From: Pollutimonas sp963706785
Lineage (GTDB): Bacteria; Pseudomonadota; Gammaproteobacteria; Burkholderiales; Burkholderiaceae_B
DNA length: 64,000 nucleotides
Reading direction: 5' to 3'
NCBI GenBank assembly: GCA_963706785.1
Contig: CAVPNJ010000006.1
Location: 62,001-126,000 of the forward strand
Shown here: piece by piece, positions 43,641-52,609 of the stretch
Layout of the letters: each line of letters starts with the position of its first letter
How positions within the stretch are numbered: the first letter of the stretch is position 1
Notes under the pieces: generated by a model
What the model was told of the DNA's origin: nothing
The model's input: the letters and a program-made list of their open reading frames with translations, nothing else
Database searches by the model: none
Position numbers and translations under genes: made by a program

Positions 43641-45198
43641 GTGACCCAGGCGCGTCAGGCCGCCGATGTCGCTGCGAATACTGCCATTTCTGTTGGCGAC
43701 CCGGTTGTTGCCTTTGCCTATCGCCCCCGTCTTGGCCTCGAGATGGAGATGGTGGTGGCGCACGCTGCGACGGGCGCCAGCCATCCGGTCGAATCCTACT
43801 TTGACGTCTTGGGCCGTATCAAGCAAGAGCGCGGCGATCTCTATCGTCCTGAATGGCTGTCGGGACGATGTGTAGGCATCGAGACGCAATCCGCTCATTG
43901 CGGCTTGGACAATGGATTCAATCTACTGGAAACCGCTACAGCGCCGCTTGATGTAGAACCCGGTGGTCTAGAAGCCCTGAAGGCGCTGGCGCATCAGGAA
44001 CTAGCCGATACGCTGGACGCCTTGGAAGCAGAGCAGGCGTGCGTGCTGAATGTGTCGCAACACCCGGATTGCCCCCGCGACCCCGACTGGTATGCCAGGG
44101 TGTGCGTGCCGCGCCCCATCTATCAGGAACTGGTGGCTTACCGGGGCTGGCATCATTGGATAGGCATTGATGCCAAAGCACAAAATGGTCCAAATACGTC
44201 GGTGCCCATACAGCATGCCGCGCAGTCGCTTAATGTGGTGCTGGGTCTGGCTGCGGCCAGTATTGCCATGTTTGGCAACAGTCCGCTGGAATCCGGCGCC
44301 GTAACCGGCCTGAAGGAAAATCGTCTTACTATTTGGCCGCGCGTTTTCAAACCAGCGCGCTTTGCCGGTGACGCTTTGTTGACCGAATTTCCGTCACGGC
44401 CGTTTCAAGATCTAGGCGATTATTTTCGGTGGATGTTCCGGCCTGGTACCGTAACGCGCAGCCTGCCGCTGGACCACCGCTATGACTACAAATCGGCCCC
44501 CACAGTGATTCCGGACTTTGATCCCTGTCTGACCGAATTTCTGCATGCTGTCGAATGGCCAGGGCGCCGCACAGACAATGGCCAGGCGGCGTTGCTGGTC
44601 CCGCATGCCATGCACTTTGAACACTCCCAAATTGCGCAATTTCTGGATGCGCGCTGGCGCTATCGTTTGAACAGTCTCCCGGCGATGCCCGAGCTGCAAG
44701 CCGCTTGGCGCCAGGAAGGCGGACTGGAATCGCTCTTTGCCGCTTGCGGCGTTGACGGATATATTGAAGGCCGGGCCGCGGGTGCGGGATTTGCCGACGC
44801 CTGCCTGATGCGCGAAGCTGGGGCGGAGGTCGCCCGCAATGTGCTGATCGGTCCGTCGGCCTTGCAGCTTGGCCTTTTAAGTAATCTGAATGAAGCGTGG
44901 CAATTGGTGCAGAATTGGGGCTGGGAAGCCTTGGGCACTTTGCGTCAAACGGCGATGCAGCACGGACTGGCCGATGCGCGGGTGCGAGCGCTGTGTTGGG
45001 ATGTATTGGCTGTGGCTCATGCCGGTCTGCCGAAGGATTTCAGTCAGGCCCTGGCTTACGCCGACTACGTGGTCGCAGTCGGGGCGCAGTGCAGCGGATC
45101 GTCTGCTGGATACCTGGAATAGCGTTTCGCAATACGAAGACCGATTGCAGCGCCTGTTGCCCCATCATGCGGCTTTGCATCCAAAAGAATTGATTTGA
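43641..45198 (+). CDS. Glutamate-cysteine ligase family protein, frameshifted at the C-terminus
   Basis: ATP-grasp-like glutamate-cysteine ligase (GCS2/plant-type) of about 518 residues once the frameshift is repaired. Recognisable segments are LGLEMEMVVAHAATGASHP, FNLLETATAPLDVEPGG and SMFGNS-like AMFGNSPLESGAVTG. It makes gamma-glutamylcysteine, the first step of glutathione synthesis, though a related ligase role is possible. It starts with GTG 43641, 13 bp after ilvA. The first frame ends at 45122 (GSSAGYLE), but near 45085-45095 the next frame continues ADRLLDTWNSVSQYEDRLQR to a stop at 45198, so one or two bases are wrong there. Confidence 0.75.
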
Positions 45199-45205
45199 TT
45201 TGCGC

Positions 45206-46384
45206 TTATGGTGAGGTTTCATAGACCTCGTCGGCGGCAAGCAGGATGTCCACCGGCGGGTCAAAGCCTATGATGCGGGCAGTTGCCAGATTAAGGGCGA
45301 TCTTAGGCGGGTCGATCCATATTTGACTCAACTGGCGAGGCTTGGCGCCGTGGAATATCCTGGCCATGGTTTCAGCGTGAAACAGGCCAACATACGATAC
45401 GTCTGCCTGTGCCAGACTCAACAAGATGCCTTGTTCGACGTCTTTGGACCCGCCCATCGAGAAGCTTGGGATTTTGGCGTGCTCAAGCGCATCGCCTATT
45501 TCAATTATCGATTTACGCGTGACTCCGCGATGCGAGGTCACGTACACGGCGTCGACATGCTGCTTGGCAAGGCTCCGGTAGCACTGCACCGCGTTGGCGA
45601 TGGCTGTTTCGGTCGAAACGCTGCTGGATGGTGCAAGGCAATGCACCACCTTGAAGTTCAGTTCTCGGCTTACCTGTTCAACCGCCGAAACAGCCGCGTA
45701 GGTGCGACCTGCCTGACTGTCTTCGTACACAATGCCCAGGGTCTTGAAGGGCACGATTTCATGGAATAGCCGCAATTGCCGCTCGTAGCGTTCAGGCTCG
45801 ATGCGTGCATGCAAATTGTCGCGGCCGCTGTCCTGTGCGTTGTCAGAAATTCCTGCGCCTATGGCGTCGCTGGTCGAGCCCACTATCGTGGGAACCAGGG
45901 GTCCCAGGCTGCGCATGTCTTGACCAGCCCAGGTGCCCATGGCTATTGTCAGGTCGATGTCGCCTCGTTCCCGGATGCGCTTTGCGTAGGCCGCGCGCAT
46001 GGGTTCTCGCTTTTGTGCGTCGAAGTTGCCCGGCTGCCAATAGGCGTCTTCGACGAATTCCAGATGTGAACTATCGGTGTTTCTGGCTAGCCATTTCCAT
46101 AGTTCGACGCCGGACAGGTTCTGCGGTCGGTTCTCTTTGAAGCGCAGCCAGCCGAGGCTATGCAGGCCATCGGCGATTTCGCCCAGGGTCAGTGGATAAT
46201 CCGCGTAGTCACCGCTTTCTACATAAGCGATGCGCCAGCGCGCGCCATCAGGCTTGCTGACCGGAGACGTGGGAAAAACCTGAACGTGATTCGGGGGTGA
46301 CGCGTTGGCCGATTGCGCCAGCGACAGGGACGAGAGCAACTGGCTTGTGGCAAGCAACAGTACAAGCGTAAGGATGCGGATCAT
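45206..46384 (-). CDS. Periplasmic ABC-type substrate-binding-like protein (putative sensor partner)
   Basis: Secreted protein of 392 residues with a signal peptide (LVLLLATSQLLSSLSLAQSA) and two lobes typical of the ABC_sub_bind/TrpX family (ARWRIAYVESGDYADYPLTL; LGIVYEDSQAGRTYAAVSAV; VDAVYVTSHRGVTRKSIIEI). No transporter permease or ATPase is adjacent. Its start overlaps the stop of the SpoIIE phosphatase gene by 4 bp (46381-46384), so both are translated together. I infer that it binds a ligand in the periplasm and reports to the phosphatase sensor domain, as binding proteins do for some chemoreceptors and kinases. The ligand is unknown. Confidence 0.8.
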   Translation of the reverse strand: MIRILTLVLLLATSQLLSSLSLAQSANASPPNHVQVFPTSPVSKPDGARWRIAYVESGDYADYPLTLGEIADGLHSLGWLRFKENRPQNLSGVELWKWLARNTDSSHLEFVEDAYWQPGNFDAQKREPMRAAYAKRIRERGDIDLTIAMGTWAGQDMRSLGPLVPTIVGSTSDAIGAGISDNAQDSGRDNLHARIEPERYERQLRLFHEIVPFKTLGIVYEDSQAGRTYAAVSAVEQVSRELNFKVVHCLAPSSSVSTETAIANAVQCYRSLAKQHVDAVYVTSHRGVTRKSIIEIGDALEHAKIPSFSMGGSKDVEQGILLSLAQADVSYVGLFHAETMARIFHGAKPRQLSQIWIDPPKIALNLATARIIGFDPPVDILLAADEVYETSP

Positions 46385-48417
46385 GTCGAAGACCTTTTTA
46401 CGGCGATCAGGGTGATGTCGTCAGACTGTTCTGTTTGCTGTACGAACTGCTGTAGGTCTTGCAAGACGCGGTCAGCCAGTTCCTTGGCGCCACTATGGCG
46501 CACGTCTTTCAGTTGCCGGAACAATCGGTGCTCGTCATAAAGGCTGCCGTCCGGCCCGACTGCCTCGGTGATGCCGTCGGTATAGCCCAGTAGAATTTCC
46601 CCGGGTGTCAGCTGTGTCGAGAATTTGCGGTAGTTCAACCCGTCTTGTACGCCGCAGGCAGGGCCGCTGCGTTCTTCGAGCAGGCGTAATTCGCCAGCGC
46701 TGCCGACGACGCACAAAGGTGGGTGCCCACCGTTGGCCCAGTCCAGATCGCCCGTGGCCAAATCCAGCACAGCAATGACGAGAGTCACGAACATCATGTT
46801 GGGATTGTTCTCGGACAGCCGATTGTTGACGCGTTCCATCAGTCGCGCGGGGTCGGTTTCGTCTTCGGCGGACGCGCGGATCAGGGTGCGGGTGACCGCC
46901 ATGAACAGCGCGGCTGGGACGCCCTTGTCGGATACGTCGCCAATGGCAAAGCAAAGGCGGCCATCGGCCAGCAGGAAATAGTCGTACAGATCGCCACCGA
47001 CTTCCTTGGCGGGGATCATGGTGGCGTACAGGTCGATCTTTTCCAGAACGCTTGAGGCCAGCGGGATAGGCAGCAAGCCCATCTGGATATCCCGCGCAAT
47101 ATTAAGCTCGCTTTCGAAGCGCTCGCGACTGGACGTTTCGCGCAGCAGGCTGACGATTTTTTCGCGTAGCTGCTGGTCCATGAATATGAAGGTGGCCGCC
47201 AGGCGCCCGACTTCGTCCGGCTGCTTGGCGGGCAAGCGCTTGATATGCTCTGGAATAGGGCTGGCGGTGCTCAGGTCTTGCTCGGGCAAAGCACGGGCGA
47301 AGTCGCTAAGCTGTTGTAGCGGTCGGGTCAGGCGGACTGAAAGCGCCCAGGCCACGCCCAGGGAAGCGAGCAGCACAAGAAGAAAGACCCAACCCAGGCG
47401 GTTGCGCAGATCGGTCGCAGCGCGCGTCAAGTCTTCGGCCGGTACGGCGGCGATGATGGTCCAGCCCAGCGGCTTGAAATGGGCCGCAGCGATTTGCCAT
47501 GGTTTCGGGTCGCCCGCCGGATCAAATTGCAGAGAGAGGATTTGGCCGTCGCCGGGGGTAGTGGCCAACGACTGGCGCAAGGTTTGTCCCGTCGTCTCGT
47601 CCTGCACGTCGAGCAGTTCAGTGTGAGCAGCGGGCAAGGGGGAAAGCAGTTTGCCGTCGCCCGTGACGATGAATGCGAAACCCGATTCCGCCAGACGCAG
47701 TGACTTCATGACCTCGCTGATGGAGGTCTCCATCTCTTTGCGCCGCAAATCGAACTGGGTGACGATCGCTTGCGCATCGTCCGTCAAGGCGAAGATCCAG
47801 TCCCAGGGTTCAAAGTAGCCGAAATAGGCGTAGCGCAGTTCGCTATTGGCTGGTTCTTCGTTACCGGAATGGCCCGGCGCCGGCCAGCGGTAGATGCCAA
47901 AACTTTGGCCCGTGGTGCGCGCTTCTTGGTACGCCGTTGCCGCGAGGGCGTTACCTTTGAAATCCTTGATATTCGATAGATTCAGGTCGAGCATATCGGG
48001 GCTTGCGCTGGCTATCGCAACCAGCTTGCGATCGAACACGAAGCTATAGCGTTGTTTGTGAATTCCTTGACGGTTGATCCAGTCGCGGGCGAGATCCTGC
48101 GCGGCCGACTTGCTAAGCGCACCACTGTCCACCTGGCGGGCATACATGTTCAGAACCGACTCCACGATCGCCCCCAATTGCACGAGCTGCTCGCGTCCGG
48201 TACGAACCGTGGAGATTTTGTCGCTAAGCAAACTGCCCCAGCGGGCTTCGCTATCTTTCGTCAGAAGGTTCAAAACGTTGCGCACGGCGACTTCTTCACT
48301 GGCGACAACTGTGCTGGTCACGTCGCGCTCGGTTACCAGCATCACGACGACCGCGCCCACTAAAAGGGTAACGCCAACGAGTAAGAATATTTTGCTGCGC
48401 AGCGAGGTCAAACGCAT
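46381..48417 (-). CDS. SpoIIE/PP2C-type phosphatase with periplasmic sensor and HAMP domains
   Basis: Membrane sensor phosphatase of 678 residues. TM1 (IFLLVGVTLLVGAVVVMLVT, about 10-29) and TM2 (LGWVFLLVLLASLGVAWALS, about 325-344) bracket a double-Cache-like periplasmic domain. A HAMP domain (VRLTRPLQQLSDFARALPEQ) leads to a SpoIIE catalytic domain with FESELNIARDIQMGLLP, DLYDYFLLADGRLCFAIGDV and SDKGVPAALFMAV; the metal-binding Asp residues are in GDVSDKG and DDITLIAVKR. It should dephosphorylate a STAS protein. I start it at the Met of MRLTSLRSKIFLL (48417), since the frame upstream has no domain. It resembles Bordetella BtrU in plan. Confidence 0.92.
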   Translation of the reverse strand: MRLTSLRSKIFLLVGVTLLVGAVVVMLVTERDVTSTVVASEEVAVRNVLNLLTKDSEARWGSLLSDKISTVRTGREQLVQLGAIVESVLNMYARQVDSGALSKSAAQDLARDWINRQGIHKQRYSFVFDRKLVAIASASPDMLDLNLSNIKDFKGNALAATAYQEARTTGQSFGIYRWPAPGHSGNEEPANSELRYAYFGYFEPWDWIFALTDDAQAIVTQFDLRRKEMETSISEVMKSLRLAESGFAFIVTGDGKLLSPLPAAHTELLDVQDETTGQTLRQSLATTPGDGQILSLQFDPAGDPKPWQIAAAHFKPLGWTIIAAVPAEDLTRAATDLRNRLGWVFLLVLLASLGVAWALSVRLTRPLQQLSDFARALPEQDLSTASPIPEHIKRLPAKQPDEVGRLAATFIFMDQQLREKIVSLLRETSSRERFESELNIARDIQMGLLPIPLASSVLEKIDLYATMIPAKEVGGDLYDYFLLADGRLCFAIGDVSDKGVPAALFMAVTRTLIRASAEDETDPARLMERVNNRLSENNPNMMFVTLVIAVLDLATGDLDWANGGHPPLCVVGSAGELRLLEERSGPACGVQDGLNYRKFSTQLTPGEILLGYTDGITEAVGPDGSLYDEHRLFRQLKDVRHSGAKELADRVLQDLQQFVQQTEQSDDITLIAVKRSST

Positions 48418-48593
48418 AGTGGAACGCTCTATTGAACAGGTGTCGTGCCCGCGAAGGCGCAGATGAGTTGGCAAGCCTCTAGGAGTTGCCGCCGCAACGC
48501 AAAGGAAGCGTACATTTGCTTGGAATTGTAATTTACTATTGCAACTATCGTTCACAAAAGGGCGGGCCACGCGATCCGCAATTGTCACGCAAC

Positions 48594-51065
48594 ATGAATA
48601 AGAAGACTATGGCGGCAAGCAAGCGCCGCCCCGTGCGCGACATCATGCTGGCATGCCTGCTGGTGTTGCTGCTGGCGCAGTGCTTGATTGGATCGCTAAG
48701 CCTTTCGGCATTGAATAGCTCGATCGCTGACAATACAGCGGCTCGTGTGGAACTGATGGCCAGGCAGACCTCAGCGCAAATTCAAACGGGATTAGACCTT
48801 GGCAAGCCGTTGAGCCAATTCTTTGGGCTGGACCGACTGTTAGGCGAATTGGAGACCAGGGTTCCCGATTTGCTGGGCGCGAGCGTGGTGCTGGCCGATG
48901 GCCGTATTTTGGCGTCCAGAGGTGAACCGCCAAGCGCTGAACGGTTGTTGCATACCTTGGATGCGGGCGACGATCAGCACCAGATACAGGGCACACGCCG
49001 GTCGTCGGGCACGGCGCAGCGGCGCGATGGCAACCGCTTGCAGTTTGCCGTGCCATTGGAGCAGCGCGGCGCTGAGGTCAAGGGGGCGCTGATTCTTGAT
49101 GTTCAGCTCCAGGCCATGCAGCAGCATGCCGTGCTTAAAGGCAATCTCGAAATGTTGCTTATCACGACGCTGGGTGCAGTCGCGATTTTGCTGTTGGTGC
49201 TGCGCTTTGTGTTGCCGTTGCAGGCGCTCGCGTCCGCTGGAAAGGCCAGAATGGTGGCGCCGCTGCTCGTTCTACTGCTTGCCCAAGGCGTGTATGCCGT
49301 GCACACCATCCAAACGTTTCGCGAGGTCTGGGTTGGCGTGACCCGGGATAATTCGCAGATGCTGGGCGAGGGTTTACAGCGCGACCTGAACCGAGTGCTG
49401 GGGTACGGGATAGCGCCAGAGCATTTGCGGGGTGTTGAACGACCTATGGCCCGCTTGGCAAGCTCGTTTCCGGTGGTCAAGGAATTGCGTATCGTCGATG
49501 CGCATGGCGGGCTATTGGTTCGTGCCAATGCCCACGGCTTATTGGCGAATCAGGCTGACGCGTCGCTGCTCAAGGAAGATAAGCTTGTTTTCCCCCTACA
49601 GGCGCAGGCCGCGGGGCCTGTACTGGCCCATCTGGTTTTGGTACTTGATGACAGCATCATCGCTGCGGGCGTGCGAGCTCGTGTCATGGATGCCGCTACG
49701 GTGACCGTGGTGGCGCTGGTTGCCGCGGTCGAACTCTTATTACTGCTGACATTGCTCATGGACAGGGCCTTTTCTGTGCGCAAGCAAACGCCATCAGGCG
49801 ATCCGCAAGGGTTGGATGATGAGTCGGATATTGGCAAGATCGTACGGCCCATCATGTTCGGTTTTCTGTTTGCCTTGGCGCTGCCGCTAAGTTTCTTGCC
49901 GATTTTCGCGCGGTCCTTGCTGGACCATGCGGGCGCGGCAGATGCAGCGGAATTCTTGATGGCCGTGCCTATCGCGGCCGAGATGGGCTGCGGTTTGCTA
50001 ACCGCTCTGTTGGCGGGGCGCCTGACAGACCGCCGTGGCTGGCAAACCCCAGTCTTGGCGGGCCTGTTCGTATCGATGTTGGGGAATCTGGCGTGCGCCG
50101 GAGCCGATAGCCTGATGTCTGTTTCGCTGGCGCGCGGCCTTGTGGGACTGGGGTATGGACTGACGTGGATGGGACTACAGGGCTTTATCGTGACACGCAG
50201 CCCCGCGGCTTATCGAGGCCGTAATATGGCCACGGTGATTGCGGGGTTGTTTGCAGGACATCTATCGGGTGCTGCCGTGGGAGCCATGCTGCTGCAGCAG
50301 TCCGGGTTCAACACAGTCTTCCTGGTCGCCGCCGGCTTGTTGTGCTTGCCGGCTATCGGCGTGCTGACTTTGATGTGGCCTTATCGTCAGACAGGGGCTG
50401 GTGCCGGGAAAATTTCGGCGTCAGTCGTCAGGTCGAGAACGTCTTGGGCCGAGCTTCGTGGACTATTATTGTCTCGTGGCTTTGGCATGCTGCTGCTGGG
50501 TTGCGTGGTACCTTTTTCGATCGCGCAGGTGGGTTTGCTGACTTATGCGCTCCCTATTTATCTTGACGCTCACGGCGCCACGGCGGCCAGCGTCGGACGC
50601 ATCTTGATGCTATACGGCTTGTTTGTAATTTACGTGGGTCCGTATATGGGCAGGCTCGCCGACCAAAGCGTCAGCAAAAAACAATGGATCGTTGCGGGCG
50701 GCCTGATCGGCAGCGCGGGCATGTTAAGCCTTTATTTTGCGAGCGGCATCCTGGCGGCCGCCGTGGCCGTGGTGATGCTGGCACTCGCCAGCTGTTTCGC
50801 AGGCGGCGCCCAGACGGCGTATATGCTGGGGCTGAACAACGTTCAACGGTACGGAGCCGCAGGTGCGACCAGCGTCATGCGGGCGGCCGACAAGTTCGGG
50901 CAAATGCTAGGCCCACTGTTGGTGGGCGGCCTTTTTGCTTCTATGGGCATCTCTGGCGGGCTGGCCCTTACTGGCGCCATTTACCTGCTTGCTACCGTGG
51001 CGTTCTTGCTGCTGGCCCCCGGATTCAGCCGGCGCTCACAGCCCGACGCGGCACCTGGGCAGTAA
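48594..51065 (+). CDS. MFS transporter-like protein with tandem N-terminal sensor domains
   Basis: Unusual 823-residue membrane protein. From the N-terminus: TM (LACLLVLLLAQCLIGSLSLS), a periplasmic Cache-like domain (about 40-190), TM (LLITTLGAVAILLLVLRFVL), another TM (MVAPLLVLLLAQGVYAVHTI), a second periplasmic domain (about 250-365), TM (VTVVALVAAVELLLLLTLLM) and then a major-facilitator core of about 12 helices (residues 420-815), with the loop motif GRLTDRRGWQTPVL. MFS proteins normally have no such sensors. It is divergent from the SpoIIE gene with 177 bp between starts. I infer a transporter or transporter-derived receptor in the same signalling cluster; transport activity is not certain. 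Confidence 0.85.
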   Translation: MNKKTMAASKRRPVRDIMLACLLVLLLAQCLIGSLSLSALNSSIADNTAARVELMARQTSAQIQTGLDLGKPLSQFFGLDRLLGELETRVPDLLGASVVLADGRILASRGEPPSAERLLHTLDAGDDQHQIQGTRRSSGTAQRRDGNRLQFAVPLEQRGAEVKGALILDVQLQAMQQHAVLKGNLEMLLITTLGAVAILLLVLRFVLPLQALASAGKARMVAPLLVLLLAQGVYAVHTIQTFREVWVGVTRDNSQMLGEGLQRDLNRVLGYGIAPEHLRGVERPMARLASSFPVVKELRIVDAHGGLLVRANAHGLLANQADASLLKEDKLVFPLQAQAAGPVLAHLVLVLDDSIIAAGVRARVMDAATVTVVALVAAVELLLLLTLLMDRAFSVRKQTPSGDPQGLDDESDIGKIVRPIMFGFLFALALPLSFLPIFARSLLDHAGAADAAEFLMAVPIAAEMGCGLLTALLAGRLTDRRGWQTPVLAGLFVSMLGNLACAGADSLMSVSLARGLVGLGYGLTWMGLQGFIVTRSPAAYRGRNMATVIAGLFAGHLSGAAVGAMLLQQSGFNTVFLVAAGLLCLPAIGVLTLMWPYRQTGAGAGKISASVVRSRTSWAELRGLLLSRGFGMLLLGCVVPFSIAQVGLLTYALPIYLDAHGATAASVGRILMLYGLFVIYVGPYMGRLADQSVSKKQWIVAGGLIGSAGMLSLYFASGILAAAVAVVMLALASCFAGGAQTAYMLGLNNVQRYGAAGATSVMRAADKFGQMLGPLLVGGLFASMGISGGLALTGAIYLLATVAFLLLAPGFSRRSQPDAAPGQ

Positions 51066-52150
51066 GGCCGGTCAGCAACTGAGCGGCAATGGTGCCCGCA
51101 GCAAGGGCAATCTTTTCCACAGGAAGTGCGCTGCCTCCCCATAAGGTGACTTGATCTCCGGGTTGGGCTTCGGGCAGTTCGCTTAGATCGATGGTGAGCG
51201 TATCCATGGATACTCGGCCGATAATACGCGTTTCGTGGCCCCCTACCATAACCGGGCAGCCGTCGGGCACGGAACGCGGATAGCCGTCAGCATAGCCACA
51301 ACGTACCAGTCCTATGCGCAAGCGGCGGTCGCTGCGAAATGCGCCGCCATAGCCAATGGGTTCGCCAGCCGGGACTTCCCGCGACGCGTAAATCGGCGCT
51401 TGCAGGACCATGGCGGGCTTAAGGCCCCAGGCCGAACCGCAAGTGCCGGACAGCGGACTGACACCATATAGCGCGATCCCCGTGCGCAGCCATTGCGTCT
51501 GCGCTGCGATCCGCCGGCGAAGTCAGAAGGGCGGCCGAGTTCTCGGTGCAGCGGTCGCCGGCCAGATCTGAAGTCAATTTGGTAAACGCATGACGTTCGA
51601 TGGCAAGCTGTTCCGCATCGTCGGCCTGAGCGTAGTGTTGCAGATGGCCAATACCCGCGACCCGCGCCGCGATGAACAACGCTTGCAAGCGCGCGTAGGC
51701 CGCGGGGTAGTCGTAAGCGGTAAAGCCCGCATGATTCAGCTTGCCTGCATAGCGCAACCATACCTGTGGCATTAGCGCGCCTGAAAAACGTTCCAGTTGC
51801 TCTAGCTGCCAGGAGTCCTGCACCACTAGATGCAGGGGATAAAGCACAGGATCGTTCAGGTCGCCCGCTGTCAGGCGGTCACCCATAAGCAGTATGGGTT
51901 TGGTCCAGCCCAGAGAACGGCACCGTAAGGCGTCAGCCACGCAGGACATTGCCAGGCCATCGGCAGCCAGTAGGCCTGGTAAGGCGTGCTCCAATCCATG
52001 ACCATAAGCTTCGGCTTTTACCACTGCCCAGAACGAAGGCTCCGGGCCGCATACATTCTTGTCCGCGTAATCGCGCAATTGGCGCAGATTATGAGCAATG
52101 GCAAGCGGATCGATGCGCGCGCAAGCGCCATGAGCGTCACGGGTAGTCAT
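51025..52150 (-). CDS. alr: Alanine racemase, one frameshift
   Basis: PLP-dependent racemase giving D-alanine for peptidoglycan. The PLP-Lys motif is FWAVVKAEAYGHGLEHALPG (near residue 45), and the C-terminal part has YGGAFRSDRRLRIGLVRCGY, GYADGYPRSVPDG and RIIGRVSMDTLTID with the catalytic Tyr region. The frame from ATG 52150 breaks near 51491-51500; the neighbouring frame continues WLRTGIALYGVSPLSGTCG to the 51025 stop. One base is gained or lost. The product would be about 375 residues. Its 3' end overlaps the convergent MFS gene by 41 bp. It is probably co-transcribed with the RsbW-like gene just upstream. Confidence 0.88.
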
Positions 52151-52153
52151 GGG

Positions 52154-52600
52154 CTAAGAGGAACCCGGGTCGGACGTGGCCATAAGGCGTAGCCGATTTT
52201 TCCCGTCATCCCGTTGATATTGAATGTCTTGCAGATAGTGCCTCATTAAGCGCAAGCCATGGCCGCCGATGTGGGCATCGTCCAGCGAGTCTGCCAATTC
52301 GGGCGACGGCGTCTGTGTCGGGTCGAAAGCGGTACCGTTATCGATTATTTCCAAAGCGAGCAATGGGCCTTCGATCTGCACAGAGAGGTCAATATTGGCT
52401 TCTTTTGCGCTATCGTCGTTGCGAAAGCCATGCATGACGATATTGGTGAGCGCTTCGTCCAGACATAAGCTCAGCTTGAATGCTGTACGGGGTGCCCATT
52501 GCTGTTGATCTGCAACTGATTCAAGCCAGGCGAGTGCTTGCGGCACGGCCTGCGGTCCGGGGGTCAGCGACAGAGTGGCGAGTGTCGACATAGCAGACAT
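52154..52600 (-). CDS. RsbW-like anti-sigma factor / serine kinase (HATPase)
   Basis: Cytoplasmic GHKL ATPase of 148 residues resembling RsbW, SpoIIAB and Bordetella BtrW. The N box is LCLDEALTNIVMHGF (about residues 45-59), the G1 box IIDNGTAFDPTQTP (about 86-99) and the G2 region IGGHGLRLMRHYLQDIQYQR (about 111-130). Such kinases bind and phosphorylate a STAS antagonist and may sequester a sigma factor. The start is ATG 52600 or the next Met. The same transcript appears to encode the nucleobase permease upstream and alr downstream (3-bp gap). No sigma factor gene is in the window. Confidence 0.92.
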   Translation of the reverse strand: MSAMSTLATLSLTPGPQAVPQALAWLESVADQQQWAPRTAFKLSLCLDEALTNIVMHGFRNDDSAKEANIDLSVQIEGPLLALEIIDNGTAFDPTQTPSPELADSLDDAHIGGHGLRLMRHYLQDIQYQRDDGKNRLRLMATSDPGSS

Positions 52601-52609
52601 AGAAAGAAG

